From positions 1 to 7,223 of the forward strand of contig QMMT01000096.1 in assembly GCA_003647385.1 (NCBI GenBank): a DNA stretch of 7,223 nucleotides. Reading direction: 5' to 3'. The translations under genes were made by a program, and so were the position numbers. The DNA is from Deltaproteobacteria bacterium (lineage in GTDB: Bacteria; Desulfobacterota; Desulfobacteria; Desulfobacterales; Desulfobacteraceae). This document shows, piece after piece, positions 1-7,223 of this stretch. The notes below the pieces were generated by a model, which had not been told where the DNA came from, ran no database searches, and saw only the letters and a program-made list of their open reading frames with translations. Positions within the stretch are counted from its first letter, which is position 1. Each line of letters begins with the position of its first letter.

Positions 1-616
1 CATCCGTCAAATAGTATTCAGCCTGGTTGTTATCAGGTTTTATTTCATCAATTACAGACACGAGAAGTTTTTTATCAAAACAATATATACCTGTATTTAT
101 TTTTTTAATTTCCTTTTCCGCAACACTTGCATCTGCCTCTTCTTTAATACAAAGCATCTGATTATGATCATCAAGAACAATACGGCCGTATCCTGCAGGG
201 TCATCTACATCTACTGCAAGGACTGATACTTTGGCCTGGTTTTCTTTGTGTTGATTCAGCATATTCAAAAGGGTATTTTCCTGAATCAACGGCACGTCTC
301 CGCATAATACCAGGACATCCTTAATACCTGATTTCAAGTCTGGTATTGCTGTTTTAACTGCATCACCAGTCCCTAAAAGCTGTTCCTGTACGGCAAAATC
401 TACCTTAAAATGTTTACCAACCTCATCTTTTACTGTCTGAGCCTGGTGACCGACAACAACAATCACATTATCCCGGACAATTTTTTTTGCGCACTCAATC
501 ACATGGACAACCATACTTTTAGCGGCAACCTTATGAAGAACTTTAGCCATATCTGACTTCATTCTGGTTCCCTTGCCTGCCGCAAGAATAACAACCCCAA
601 CATCATTATAATCCAT
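1..616 (-). CDS. glmU: GlmU N-terminal part (UDP-GlcNAc pyrophosphorylase / GlcN-1-P acetyltransferase), 3' end beyond window
   Basis: Bifunctional cytoplasmic enzyme that acetylates glucosamine-1-phosphate and transfers UMP from UTP to give UDP-GlcNAc, the precursor of peptidoglycan and LPS. About 205 codons are present, covering most of the N-terminal uridyltransferase (Rossmann-like) domain; the left-handed beta-helix acetyltransferase domain lies off the window. Visible motifs are the nucleotide-binding loop LAAGKGTRM (residues 11-19), QLLGTGDAV near 79-87, the metal-binding LCGDVPL (Asp107), PAGYGRIV, INTGIYCFD, and NQAEYYLTD at the edge. Starting at the ATG at 616 puts Arg18 and Lys25 at the same positions as in E. 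coli GlmU. An in-frame ATG at 628 would add four residues; neither start has a good Shine-Dalgarno sequence. The conserved Pro of the SDLPKVLH motif is Ala24 here. The gene follows atpC but is separated from it by an intrinsic terminator. Confidence 0.95.
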   Translation of the reverse strand, partial: MDYNDVGVVILAAGKGTRMKSDMAKVLHKVAAKSMVVHVIECAKKIVRDNVIVVVGHQAQTVKDEVGKHFKVDFAVQEQLLGTGDAVKTAIPDLKSGIKDVLVLCGDVPLIQENTLLNMLNQHKENQAKVSVLAVDVDDPAGYGRIVLDDHNQMLCIKEEADASVAEKEIKKINTGIYCFDKKLLVSVIDEIKPDNNQAEYYLTD

Positions 617-628
617 CGCTATACCCAT

Positions 629-634
629 ATTATA
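629..634 (-). promoter_or_regulatory. Possible -10 element of a glmU promoter (weak)
   Basis: The minus strand reads TATAAT, a perfect sigma70 -10 hexamer, ending one base before the ATG at 628 and 12 bases before the ATG at 616. Initiation 6-7 bases downstream would fall between the two ATGs and give an almost leaderless glmU transcript starting at 616. No good -35 sits at 16-18 bases, because that space is taken by the terminator stem (AGCCCC), and there is no TGn extension. It may be chance in an AT-rich stretch. Confidence 0.25.
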
Positions 635-642
635 CTTTTTTT

Positions 643-691
643 AAAAAAAAGGGGGCTGCTTCAAACCAACTAAAGCCCCCCCTTTTTTTTT
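643..691 (-). terminator. Intrinsic terminator after atpC, bidirectional
   Basis: The plus strand shows A8, then GGGGGCT, a loop, AGCCCCCCC, then T9. On the minus strand the G-C stem is therefore followed by eight T, the classic Rho-independent form, about 55 bases after the atpC stop. The simple stem pairs GGGGGCT (651-657) with AGCCCCC (674-680). An alternative 9-bp form pairs 651-655 plus 658-661 with 673-681, bulging CT. Because A and T tracts flank both sides, it should also work for plus-strand transcription, although no convergent gene is in view. It should end most atp transcripts before glmU. Confidence 0.85.
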
Positions 692-728
692 ATTTACCAA
701 TCCGATTTCACGGATCTAGTTCATACGC

Positions 729-743
729 TTAAGTTAAACTTAA
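729..743. repeat. Small perfect palindrome after atpC
   Basis: TTAAGTT-A-AACTTAA has seven-base arms around one central base and begins three bases after the atpC stop codon. A second short inverted repeat, ATCCG-6-CGGAT (700-715), lies between it and the terminator. The role is unknown: either could be a weak 3'-end RNA structure or a protein site, and the A/T-only composition makes chance plausible. Confidence 0.4.
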
Positions 744-745
744 CT

Positions 746-1153
746 TTATTCCATCGCTTTAATCTTAAGTCTGTGCACTGCACGTTTCAATGCAACTTCT
801 GCTCTCACAAGGTCAGTATCAGCAGCCTTGGCTGCAAGACGCTTTTCGGCTCTTTCTTTAGCCTCTGTCGCCCTTTCAACATCTATATCCTGTCTATACT
901 CAGCAGACTCAGCCAGGATGGTCACCTTGTCCGGTAAAACTTCTGCAAATCCGCCGTTAATAAAAAGATACCTTTCCTTTCCATTGACGTCTTTGTATCG
1001 AAGCGTTCCAACCTTCAGTGATGTGAGAAATGTGGTATGCCCTTTGAGAGCACCGAACTCACCTTCTGAACCGGGAGCAACCACTATTTCAACTTCTTCA
1101 CTGACAATTGCTTTCTGCGGCGTAACGACTTCAAGAAATAATTTCTCAGCCAT
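746..1153 (-). CDS. atpC: F1Fo ATP synthase subunit epsilon
   Basis: Epsilon is part of the rotating central stalk with gamma; it couples F1 to the c-ring and in many bacteria inhibits ATP hydrolysis through its C-terminal helices. The 135-residue product is close to the usual 130-140. Residues 1-85 fit the N-terminal beta-sandwich, with the family motifs GEFGALKGHTTFLTSL and INGGFAEVLPDKVTILAE. Residues from about 88 to the end are charged, Ala/Glu/Lys/Arg-rich and helical, so the full C-terminal helical hairpin is present rather than the truncated form. The ATG at 1153 is preceded by a strong GGAGGG six bases upstream. It lies 17 bases after the atpD stop and is the last gene before the operon terminator. 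Confidence 0.97.
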   Translation of the reverse strand: MAEKLFLEVVTPQKAIVSEEVEIVVAPGSEGEFGALKGHTTFLTSLKVGTLRYKDVNGKERYLFINGGFAEVLPDKVTILAESAEYRQDIDVERATEAKERAEKRLAAKAADTDLVRAEVALKRAVHRLKIKAME

Positions 1154-1170
1154 GATATCCCTCCAGATGC

Positions 1171-2586
<1,416 letters not shown>

Positions 2587-2605
2587 CTATAAAGCTGTTT
2601 TTAAA

Positions 2606-2620
2606 TTAAGTATGTCTTAA
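2606..2620 (-). repeat. Small hairpin in the atpG-atpD spacer
   Basis: TTAAG-TATGT-CTTAA, a five-base inverted repeat with a five-base loop, lies just after the atpG stop codon and upstream of the atpD ribosome-binding site. It is too weak and too A/T-rich to be a terminator. At most it is a local mRNA structure or processing site. Confidence 0.25.
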
Positions 2621-2622
2621 AT

Positions 2623-3516
2623 CTATCCCTTAAGTGCTTCTGCACCGCCGACAATATCCATAAGATCTGCCGTAATACCGGCCTGTCTTGTTTTATTGTA
2701 TATTGTCTGGAGTTCGCCAACGATATCCTCGCATGCTTTTGTTGCATTTTCCATGGAACTCATTCGAGCCGCATGTTCACTGGTCGAAGTTTGGAGTAGT
2801 GCATCATATATCTGAATAAAGATATTTTTTGGCAGCATTTCACCGAGCAATGCATCTGAAGAAGGTTCACAGATATGTTCCGGAAGGAATCCTTCATCCT
2901 GCGCCACTTCTTTTTCTTCGACCACGTCTTCCAGAGAAGGAATAGGAAGAATCTGCTTAATTGTCGGCTCCTGTCTTGCCATATTCACGAACTCAGAATA
3001 GATCAGATATACTTCATCAACAGCTCCCTCAAGGAAACTGTCTATCAATTTTTGTCCTGAAGAAGATGCCACGCTGAACTCAACATTCCCCCCCACAACA
3101 CCAATGAACTCGTCATCAATGGGTTGGGGTTGTTTTTTAGCCCAGTCTCTTCCTTTTTTACCAAAACAGGTAAAGGAAGCCTCTTTGCCTTCAAGGTCTG
3201 ATTGAATTAATTTATCAGCTTTTGAAATTAAACTCGTATTAAAACCGCCACAAAGACCCCTGTCAGATGTACACAACAGGAGTGCCACTTTCTTAACCTC
3301 ATCACGGGGTACAAGCAATGGACTTGCATTCTCACCGGATTTGCCGGCAATGCTTCCCAAAACTTCGGCAAATTTGCCGGCATAGGGCTTAAATGCCTCC
3401 ATGCTGTTTTGAGCACCGCGTAATCTTGAAGTGGCAACCATTTTCATGGCAGAGGTAATCTGTTTAGTCTTTTTTACACTGACTATCTTTGATTGTACTT
3501 CTTTTAACGTTGCCAT
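2623..3516 (-). CDS. atpG: F1Fo ATP synthase subunit gamma
   Basis: Gamma is the central rotor shaft, linking the c-ring to the alternating beta conformations. The product has 297 residues (family about 285-300). The N-terminal helix carries a family pattern, KTKQITSAMKMVA at 16-28. The central Rossmann-like domain has SDRGLCGGFN at 84-93. The C-terminal helix contains the conserved RMSSMENATKACED and ends with DIVGGAEAL, so both halves of the antiparallel coiled coil that enters the alpha3beta3 ring are present. The ATG at 3516 has only a modest AAAGGT about eight bases upstream, weaker than the sites of its neighbours. It starts 58 bases after the atpA stop, the longest spacer within the operon. 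Confidence 0.98.
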   Translation of the reverse strand: MATLKEVQSKIVSVKKTKQITSAMKMVATSRLRGAQNSMEAFKPYAGKFAEVLGSIAGKSGENASPLLVPRDEVKKVALLLCTSDRGLCGGFNTSLISKADKLIQSDLEGKEASFTCFGKKGRDWAKKQPQPIDDEFIGVVGGNVEFSVASSSGQKLIDSFLEGAVDEVYLIYSEFVNMARQEPTIKQILPIPSLEDVVEEKEVAQDEGFLPEHICEPSSDALLGEMLPKNIFIQIYDALLQTSTSEHAARMSSMENATKACEDIVGELQTIYNKTRQAGITADLMDIVGGAEALKG

Positions 3517-3529
3517 ATAATTTACCTTT

Positions 3530-3579
3530 ACGCCTATAAGTTAGTATTATAATATCACGAAAAATTCCAGACGCCTATA
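3530..3579. repeat. 9-bp direct repeat bracketing the atpA-atpG spacer, with central AT palindrome
   Basis: ACGCCTATA occurs at 3530-3538 and again at 3571-3579; the second copy includes the atpA stop codon. Between them is the palindrome TATTATAATA (3545-3554). The spacer therefore has an ordered look, but it is short and A/T-rich. I see no promoter: the minus-strand TATAAT within the palindrome has no -35 at proper spacing. It could be a relic of a small duplication or a leader structure setting atpG translation. Confidence 0.3.
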
Positions 3580-5089
3580 CAGCATCCTTAAACTCTTCGT
3601 CATAGGCTTCAAGGCATTGTTTCAGTTTGCCTTCGATCTCTTCTGTAATCTCCTGTTTTTCAATTAAACCGGAGAAAATTTCAGGGAACCGATTTTCAAC
3701 AAACGGATAAAGGCCTTCTTCATATCTGGCAACTGATTCTCTTGGATATTTATCAATATATCCTTTGGTTCCGGCATAGAGTGCGGTAACCATTTTGTGC
3801 ATGGGAAGCGGCTTGAACTGGGGTTGTTTTAAAAGCTCAACCAGTCTTTCACCACGCGTCAGCTGTTTTTGAGTGGCAGCATCAAGATCGGAACCAAATG
3901 CGGCAAACGCTTCAAGCTCACGGAACTGGGCAAGATCAAGACGCAGGGTACCTGCAACTTGTTTCATTGCCTTTACCTGGGCTGCACCACCGACACGGGA
4001 TACAGACAGACCCACATCAATAGCAGGACGGATGCCTGCAAAGAAAAGGTCTTTATCAAGGAAGATCTGACCGTCTGTAATGGAGATAACATTAGTCGGA
4101 ATAAATGCAGACACGTCACCTTCCTGGGTTTCAATAATCGGAAGGGCTGTCAAAGAACCGGCACCTTCTGCCACACTTAATTTTGCAGATCTTTCAAGCA
4201 GACGCGAATGGTTGTAAAAAATATCCCCGGGGAATGCTTCACGTCCAGGCGGACGTCTGAGAAGCAGAGATACCTGACGATATGCAGCAGCCTGTTTTGA
4301 AAGGTCATCATAAATAATCAGGGCATGTTCGCCTTTATCCCTGAAATATTCACCCATTGCACATCCTGCATAGGGAGCCAGATACTGCATGGCTGCTGAT
4401 TCAGAGGCCGATGCAATAACAACCGTTGTATATTCCATTGCACCATGCTCTTCAAGAGCTGCAACAACCTGGGCAACGGTTGATTTTTTCTGCCCGCAGG
4501 CAACATAGATACATTTCATGTCAGTTTCTTTTTGAGCCAGAATAGCATCAACGGCAACCGCTGTTTTACCAATCTGGCGATCACCAATGATCAGCTCACG
4601 CTGACCGCGTCCTACAGGGGTCATGCCGTCAACAGCCTTTGCACCAGTGTAGCAAGGTTCATGAACTGACATTCTGGCGATAACACCCGGGGCAACCAGT
4701 TCCATGTTCATGTAGATATCTGAACTGACCGGGCCTTTACCGTCAACAGGTTCACCTGTTGTTGTAACAACACGTCCAAGAAGGGCTTCTCCAACAGGTA
4801 CGGAAGCAATACGATCCGTCCGTTTTACAACGTCACCCTCTTTAATAACCTTGTCATCACCTAAAATCGCAACACCGACGTTATCGGCTTCAAGGTTCAA
4901 TGCAAGTCCTAAAATACCACCAGGGAACTCAACAAGCTCCATGGCTTTTACTTTTTCCAGACCATATACACGGGCAATACCGTCACCCGCTGAAAGAACG
5001 ACACCTGTTTCACTCAGGTCCACTTCTGCATCAAACCCTTTAATCTGGTCTTTTATTATTTGGCTTATTTCTTCTGCTTTAATTTCCAT
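3575..5089 (-). CDS. atpA: F1Fo ATP synthase subunit alpha
   Basis: Regulatory/non-catalytic nucleotide-binding subunit, three copies per F1, which supplies the arginine finger to the beta active site. The 504 residues match the family (about 500-515). N-terminal beta-barrel is about 25-95 with [12 protein letters not shown]; the nucleotide-binding domain follows. Walker A is GDRQIGKT at 169-176, the same numbering as E. coli but with Ile in place of the usual Thr173. Walker B LIIYDD ends at about 262. [10 protein letters not shown] (362-371) holds the arginine finger Arg365, and the C-terminal helical domain includes [18 protein letters not shown]. The ATG at 5089 shares one base with the atpH stop (TAATG), and AGGTGAG lies about eight bases upstream inside atpH. 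Catalytically relevant residues are intact. Confidence 0.99.
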   Translation of the reverse strand: MEIKAEEISQIIKDQIKGFDAEVDLSETGVVLSAGDGIARVYGLEKVKAMELVEFPGGILGLALNLEADNVGVAILGDDKVIKEGDVVKRTDRIASVPVGEALLGRVVTTTGEPVDGKGPVSSDIYMNMELVAPGVIARMSVHEPCYTGAKAVDGMTPVGRGQRELIIGDRQIGKTAVAVDAILAQKETDMKCIYVACGQKKSTVAQVVAALEEHGAMEYTTVVIASASESAAMQYLAPYAGCAMGEYFRDKGEHALIIYDDLSKQAAAYRQVSLLLRRPPGREAFPGDIFYNHSRLLERSAKLSVAEGAGSLTALPIIETQEGDVSAFIPTNVISITDGQIFLDKDLFFAGIRPAIDVGLSVSRVGGAAQVKAMKQVAGTLRLDLAQFRELEAFAAFGSDLDAATQKQLTRGERLVELLKQPQFKPLPMHKMVTALYAGTKGYIDKYPRESVARYEEGLYPFVENRFPEIFSGLIEKQEITEEIEGKLKQCLEAYDEEFKDAV

Positions 5090-5640
5090 TAGACACTCTC
5101 ACCTTTTTTTAATGTTTCTCTCATATTCATCAGCTGAGTTTTTACACTGCCATCCAGAACAAGATCTCCTATTTTACTCACTACACCACCGATAAGACTT
5201 GGATCCTGCTCAACATTCAGAACAATCGTTTTCCCAGTTTTTTTAGATAAAACTTCTTTCATCTTTTCAATGGCTTCCGACGACAGCTCAGTTGCTGAAA
5301 CGATACTGGCTTTAACAACACCTTTCAGTTCGTCTGCCAGATCTTTGTAGTAAGAAGCAATCTCTCGTAAAAAACCGATTCTACCTTTATCAAACAAAAG
5401 GATTAGAAAAGATTTCATTATAGCTGACAAATCAGTAGCAGCCAAAACTGCTTGTAGAACCTTTTTTCTGTCATTTTTATTATACAGAGGATTTGTCAAA
5501 GCTGTTTCAAAACCTTCCTGTGTATCAAAGAGCCCGACAATCGATCCAAGCTCTACATTATATTGCTCTGCCTGCCCGTCTTCCTGGCCAATCAGAATCA
5601 ATGCTTTGGCATAACGCCTGGAAACTGCTAAATTTTTCAT
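5089..5640 (-). CDS. atpH: F1Fo ATP synthase subunit delta (OSCP-like)
   Basis: Delta sits on top of the alpha3beta3 head and ties it to the b/b' peripheral stalk, so that the stator resists rotor torque. The 183 residues are typical (about 175-185). The N-terminal helical bundle begins with the family motif SRRYAKAL (7-14). The C-terminal region carries DPSLIGG at 146-152 followed by [14 protein letters not shown], the signature part of the OSCP/delta family. It is soluble, with no signal or membrane segment. Its start shares one base with the atpF stop and its stop shares one base with the atpA start, both as TAATG, which suggests coupled translation. A GGTGG ribosome-binding sequence lies inside the end of atpF. 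Confidence 0.97.
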   Translation of the reverse strand: MKNLAVSRRYAKALILIGQEDGQAEQYNVELGSIVGLFDTQEGFETALTNPLYNKNDRKKVLQAVLAATDLSAIMKSFLILLFDKGRIGFLREIASYYKDLADELKGVVKASIVSATELSSEAIEKMKEVLSKKTGKTIVLNVEQDPSLIGGVVSKIGDLVLDGSVKTQLMNMRETLKKGESV

Positions 5641-6236
5641 TATGCCACCACCTTTTTCAAATATTCATCAACAAGTTTGTCCTGATCATCGGATGAAATG
5701 GAGGCCTTTATCACTTCTTCAGCTTTTTCCATGGCTTTTTCAACAATTTGTTGTTGAAGCGTGGCTTTTGCCGTCTTGAATTCCTGTTCAATATTACGCT
5801 TTGCCAGATCTTCAAGTTTTTCAGCCTGTGCCTCAGCCTCAGCAATAATTCTTGTCTTTGCTTCTTCACCCTGTTTGATGTAATCTTCAACAATCTGTTT
5901 CGATTCCTGATCAAGATTTTTAAACTTGGCCTGGTATTCGGCAAGTTTTTTTTCAGCATCTGCTTTTTTGAGCTCAAGTGCTTGAATCTCATCTTCTATA
6001 CTCTTTGCACGAGATGAGAAAAACTGGGCAACAGGTTTTCTTGCAATAAGAAATACACCCACAGCAAGAATACCAAAATTCAATACTTTCCAGGTATCGA
6101 TTTTCAACCATGAATTGTGTACCCCACCATGTCCACCATCGGAGGAAGCCCACACAATGCCACACATTGTCATTACAATTGCTGAAGCAAAAAAGACCAC
6201 CTTTAACAGTTTTTCATTTTTTCCGTTTTTTTTCAT
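5640..6236 (-). CDS. atpF: F1Fo ATP synthase subunit b, with N-terminal signal-like extension
   Basis: Peripheral-stalk subunit: a membrane anchor with a long cytoplasmic coiled coil that reaches delta at the top of F1. At 198 residues it is longer than E. coli b (156). Residues 1-30 look like a signal peptide: basic start, hydrophobic stretch about 11-29, and VWA|SS as a possible cleavage site. A Gly/His-rich linker follows (DGGHGGVH, 33-40), then the usual b anchor at about 48-65 (WKVLNFGILAVG) and ARKPVAQFF. From about 75 to 180 it is highly charged and coiled-coil-like. The C-terminus SSDDQDKLVDEYLKKV fits the delta-binding end. The start shares one base with the atpF' stop (TGATG), with GGGGAGGG about eight bases upstream. 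Family knowledge: such N-terminal extensions occur in deltaproteobacterial b subunits. Whether it is cleaved is not visible from sequence. Confidence 0.95.
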   Translation of the reverse strand: MKKNGKNEKLLKVVFFASAIVMTMCGIVWASSDGGHGGVHNSWLKIDTWKVLNFGILAVGVFLIARKPVAQFFSSRAKSIEDEIQALELKKADAEKKLAEYQAKFKNLDQESKQIVEDYIKQGEEAKTRIIAEAEAQAEKLEDLAKRNIEQEFKTAKATLQQQIVEKAMEKAEEVIKASISSDDQDKLVDEYLKKVVA

Positions 6237-6667
6237 CAGCAGGCCCTCCCCAGAATCTTCTCGCCTATGGCTTTGGCATATGTCTCCACCTCACCTTCAA
6301 GCGCTATACGGGCCTGCTCAGTTTCATCCGCCACCTGCTTTTTAATTTCAGCAAGGTTGGCCTGAGCCTTCTTGTTAATCCTGTCAATTATTTCCTTTTC
6401 TTCTTTTGATGCAACTTCAATAAAAGTTTCTTTTTCTTTCAAACCTTCAGATCTGGCTTGTTTCAATCCATCTTTATAAGCATCTTCTCCAGCAACAAGG
6501 TCTTTTGAGGCTTTTTGAGCCCCAATTTGCATACCTTCAATTTTAGCTTTTCTTTCGAGAAGAATATTACGGATTGGTTTATACAGAACCAGATTAAGCA
6601 CAAAAAGCAGAACAAGGAAATTGATCATCTGATATACAAAAGATATATCAGGAATCACAGTTATCAT
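6236..6667 (-). CDS. atpF': F1Fo ATP synthase subunit b' (second b-type stalk subunit)
   Basis: Second b-type subunit, expected to pair with AtpF as a b/b' heterodimer in the peripheral stalk. The 143-residue product has one N-terminal membrane segment (about 8-28, FVYQMINFLVLLFVLNLVLY) followed directly by the b-family motif KPIRNILLERKAKIEG. A charged helical region, rich in Lys, Glu and Ala, fits a coiled coil to the end. It has no signal extension, unlike its neighbour. The ATG at 6667 has a strong GGAGGG six to seven bases upstream, and it is the first gene of the operon after the promoter region. Gene names used for this family are atpF', atpF2, atpX or atpG'. The assignment as b' rather than b rests on gene order and short length. 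Confidence 0.92.
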   Translation of the reverse strand: MITVIPDISFVYQMINFLVLLFVLNLVLYKPIRNILLERKAKIEGMQIGAQKASKDLVAGEDAYKDGLKQARSEGLKEKETFIEVASKEEKEIIDRINKKAQANLAEIKKQVADETEQARIALEGEVETYAKAIGEKILGRAC

Positions 6668-6724
6668 AAAATTCCCTCCGCCAGTTAAGAATTACATAAA
6701 AAATCAACCACTTATATCTAACTA

Positions 6725-6746
6725 ACTGTTTTTACGCAAAAACAGT
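6725..6746 (-). promoter_or_regulatory. Perfect hairpin in the leader of the atp operon
   Basis: ACTGTTTTT-ACGC-AAAAACAGT is a perfect 9-bp inverted repeat with a 4-base loop, 58 bases upstream of the atpF' start codon and downstream of the proposed promoter. No T-run follows on the minus strand, and only three of the nine pairs are G-C or flank them, so it is not a normal terminator. It could be an mRNA 5' stabilising hairpin or a DNA operator; a palindrome ATTCGAAT (6751-6758) lies just upstream in the transcript. Function is inference only. Confidence 0.5.
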
Positions 6747-6770
6747 CTAAATTCGAATCAAATCGAGAAT

Positions 6771-6799
6771 TGAGTACCATCCGGGCAATCATTTGTCAA
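6771..6799 (-). promoter_or_regulatory. Candidate sigma70 promoter of the atp operon
   Basis: The minus strand has a perfect -35 TTGACA (6799-6794), a 17-base spacer, and TACTCA (6776-6771) at the -10 position preceded by TGG, giving the extended -10 pattern TGnTA. The -10 itself matches the consensus only at its first two bases. Transcription would start near 6764 and give a leader of about 97 bases before atpF', including the hairpin at 6725-6746. The position in the only large intergenic gap upstream of seven tightly packed genes supports it. Confidence 0.5.
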
Positions 6800-6849
6800 C
6801 ATTGAAAAACAAAAAATTTTATGGCCCTCTATTTGAATAAAAGCTTAAT

Positions 6850-6862
6850 AAAGATAATCTTT
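6850..6862. repeat. Palindrome downstream of rodA
   Basis: AAAGAT-A-ATCTTT lies 12 bases after the rodA stop codon. It has few G-C pairs and almost no loop, so it is a poor terminator candidate. No better intrinsic terminator for rodA is visible between 6668 and 6873, so some read-through from rodA into the atp operon is possible. Confidence 0.3.
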
Positions 6863-6873
6863 TTCACAAGAAT

Positions 6874-7223
6874 TCAATTGGATGAAAATTCGCGCATACT
6901 GATATTCAAAAGAATCCCAAATCCCACCATGTTGGTGATGACAGATGAACCACCATAGGATACTAGAGGTAAGGGGACGCCAACAACCGGCATAAGTCCC
7001 ATGACCATTCCGATATTAATAAATATCTGCCAGAAAATCATGGTTGTGATACCAAAGGCAAGAATGGAGCCAAACATATTCCGGCAATTGTACGCGATGT
7101 TAAGCCCCCAGAATAAAAGGAGAAAATAGAGCAACAAAAGGATACTGCATCCCACAAGCCCCCATTCTTCTGCAAGAACAGATACGATAAAATCTGTATG
7201 TTGTTCCGGCAGAAAAGATAATG
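6874..7223 (-). CDS. rodA: RodA peptidoglycan glycosyltransferase, C-terminal part (5' end beyond window)
   Basis: SEDS-family lipid II polymerase of the elongation machinery, an integral inner-membrane protein that works with a class B PBP. The last 115 residues are present; the frame stays open to the window edge, so any GTG or ATG inside is internal. The partial protein starts with LPEQHTDFIVSVLAEEWG, the conserved periplasmic loop typical of RodA rather than FtsW. It then has a membrane segment (GCSILLLLYFLLLFWG), further hydrophobic segments, and the SEDS C-terminal motif GVPLPLVSYGGSS before the last helix. It ends at a TGA at 6876-6874. It is on the same strand as the atp operon, 206 bases upstream of atpF'. 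Confidence 0.95.
   Translation of the reverse strand, partial: LSFLPEQHTDFIVSVLAEEWGLVGCSILLLLYFLLLFWGLNIAYNCRNMFGSILAFGITTMIFWQIFINIGMVMGLMPVVGVPLPLVSYGGSSVITNMVGFGILLNISMREFSSN

Noticed and set aside
3547..3552. TATAAT in the atpA-atpG spacer as an internal promoter
   Set aside because: The hexamer at the -35 distance is GCGTCT, which does not resemble TTGACA, and the TATAAT is part of an A/T palindrome.
5748..6409. Plus-strand open frames opposite atpF and atpF', rich in Phe, Leu and Cys
   Set aside because: Lys/Glu-rich coiled-coil genes read antisense give hydrophobic Phe/Leu-rich products. These look like membrane proteins but are artefacts.
6725..6746. The perfect hairpin as the rodA terminator
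   Set aside because: It has no T-run after it on the minus strand, an A/T-dominated stem, and lies about 130 bases after the rodA stop and downstream of the likely atp promoter. It fits a leader structure better.

Overview
The window is a bacterial F1Fo ATP synthase operon lying wholly on the minus strand, flanked by two partial cell-envelope genes on the same strand. In transcription order (from high to low coordinates) it reads: 3' end of rodA, an intergenic promoter/leader region, atpF' (b'), atpF (b), atpH (delta), atpA (alpha), atpG (gamma), atpD (beta), atpC (epsilon), an intrinsic terminator, and the 5' part of glmU. All seven atp genes are full length and keep their catalytic motifs. 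I see no mobile element, tRNA, rRNA, CRISPR array or sign of horizontal transfer.

The organism is most likely a deltaproteobacterium (Desulfobacterota), plausibly a sulfate reducer of the Desulfobacteraceae type. This is inference from several things: the F1 cluster is preceded by paired b' and b genes, the membrane genes for subunits a and c are absent (a split atp locus), subunit b carries a signal-peptide-like N-terminal extension, glmU follows atpC, and base composition is moderate to somewhat AT-rich. No marker gene settles the genus.

Layout. 7223-6874: C-terminal 115 residues of RodA. 6873-6668: intergenic region with a TTGACA -35 box, a weaker extended -10, and a leader carrying a perfect 9-bp hairpin. 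6667-5089: peripheral stalk genes b', b and delta. These are linked to each other and to atpA by one-base stop/start overlaps (TGATG, TAATG, TAATG), which suggests translational coupling. 5089-746: F1 genes alpha, gamma, beta and epsilon, separated by 58, 45 and 17 bases. 745-635: short spacer with a small palindrome and a strong bidirectional terminator. 616-1: N-terminal uridyltransferase domain of GlmU.

The atp genes encode the whole F1 head (alpha3 beta3 gamma delta epsilon) and the b/b' stalk. A working enzyme needs subunits a and c from elsewhere in the genome. The flanking genes serve peptidoglycan synthesis: RodA polymerises glycan strands and GlmU makes the UDP-GlcNAc precursor. I find no previously undescribed system here. 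The observations worth a second look are modest: the leader hairpin, the glmU start abutting a perfect TATAAT just after a terminator, the subunit b N-terminus, and a few motif substitutions.
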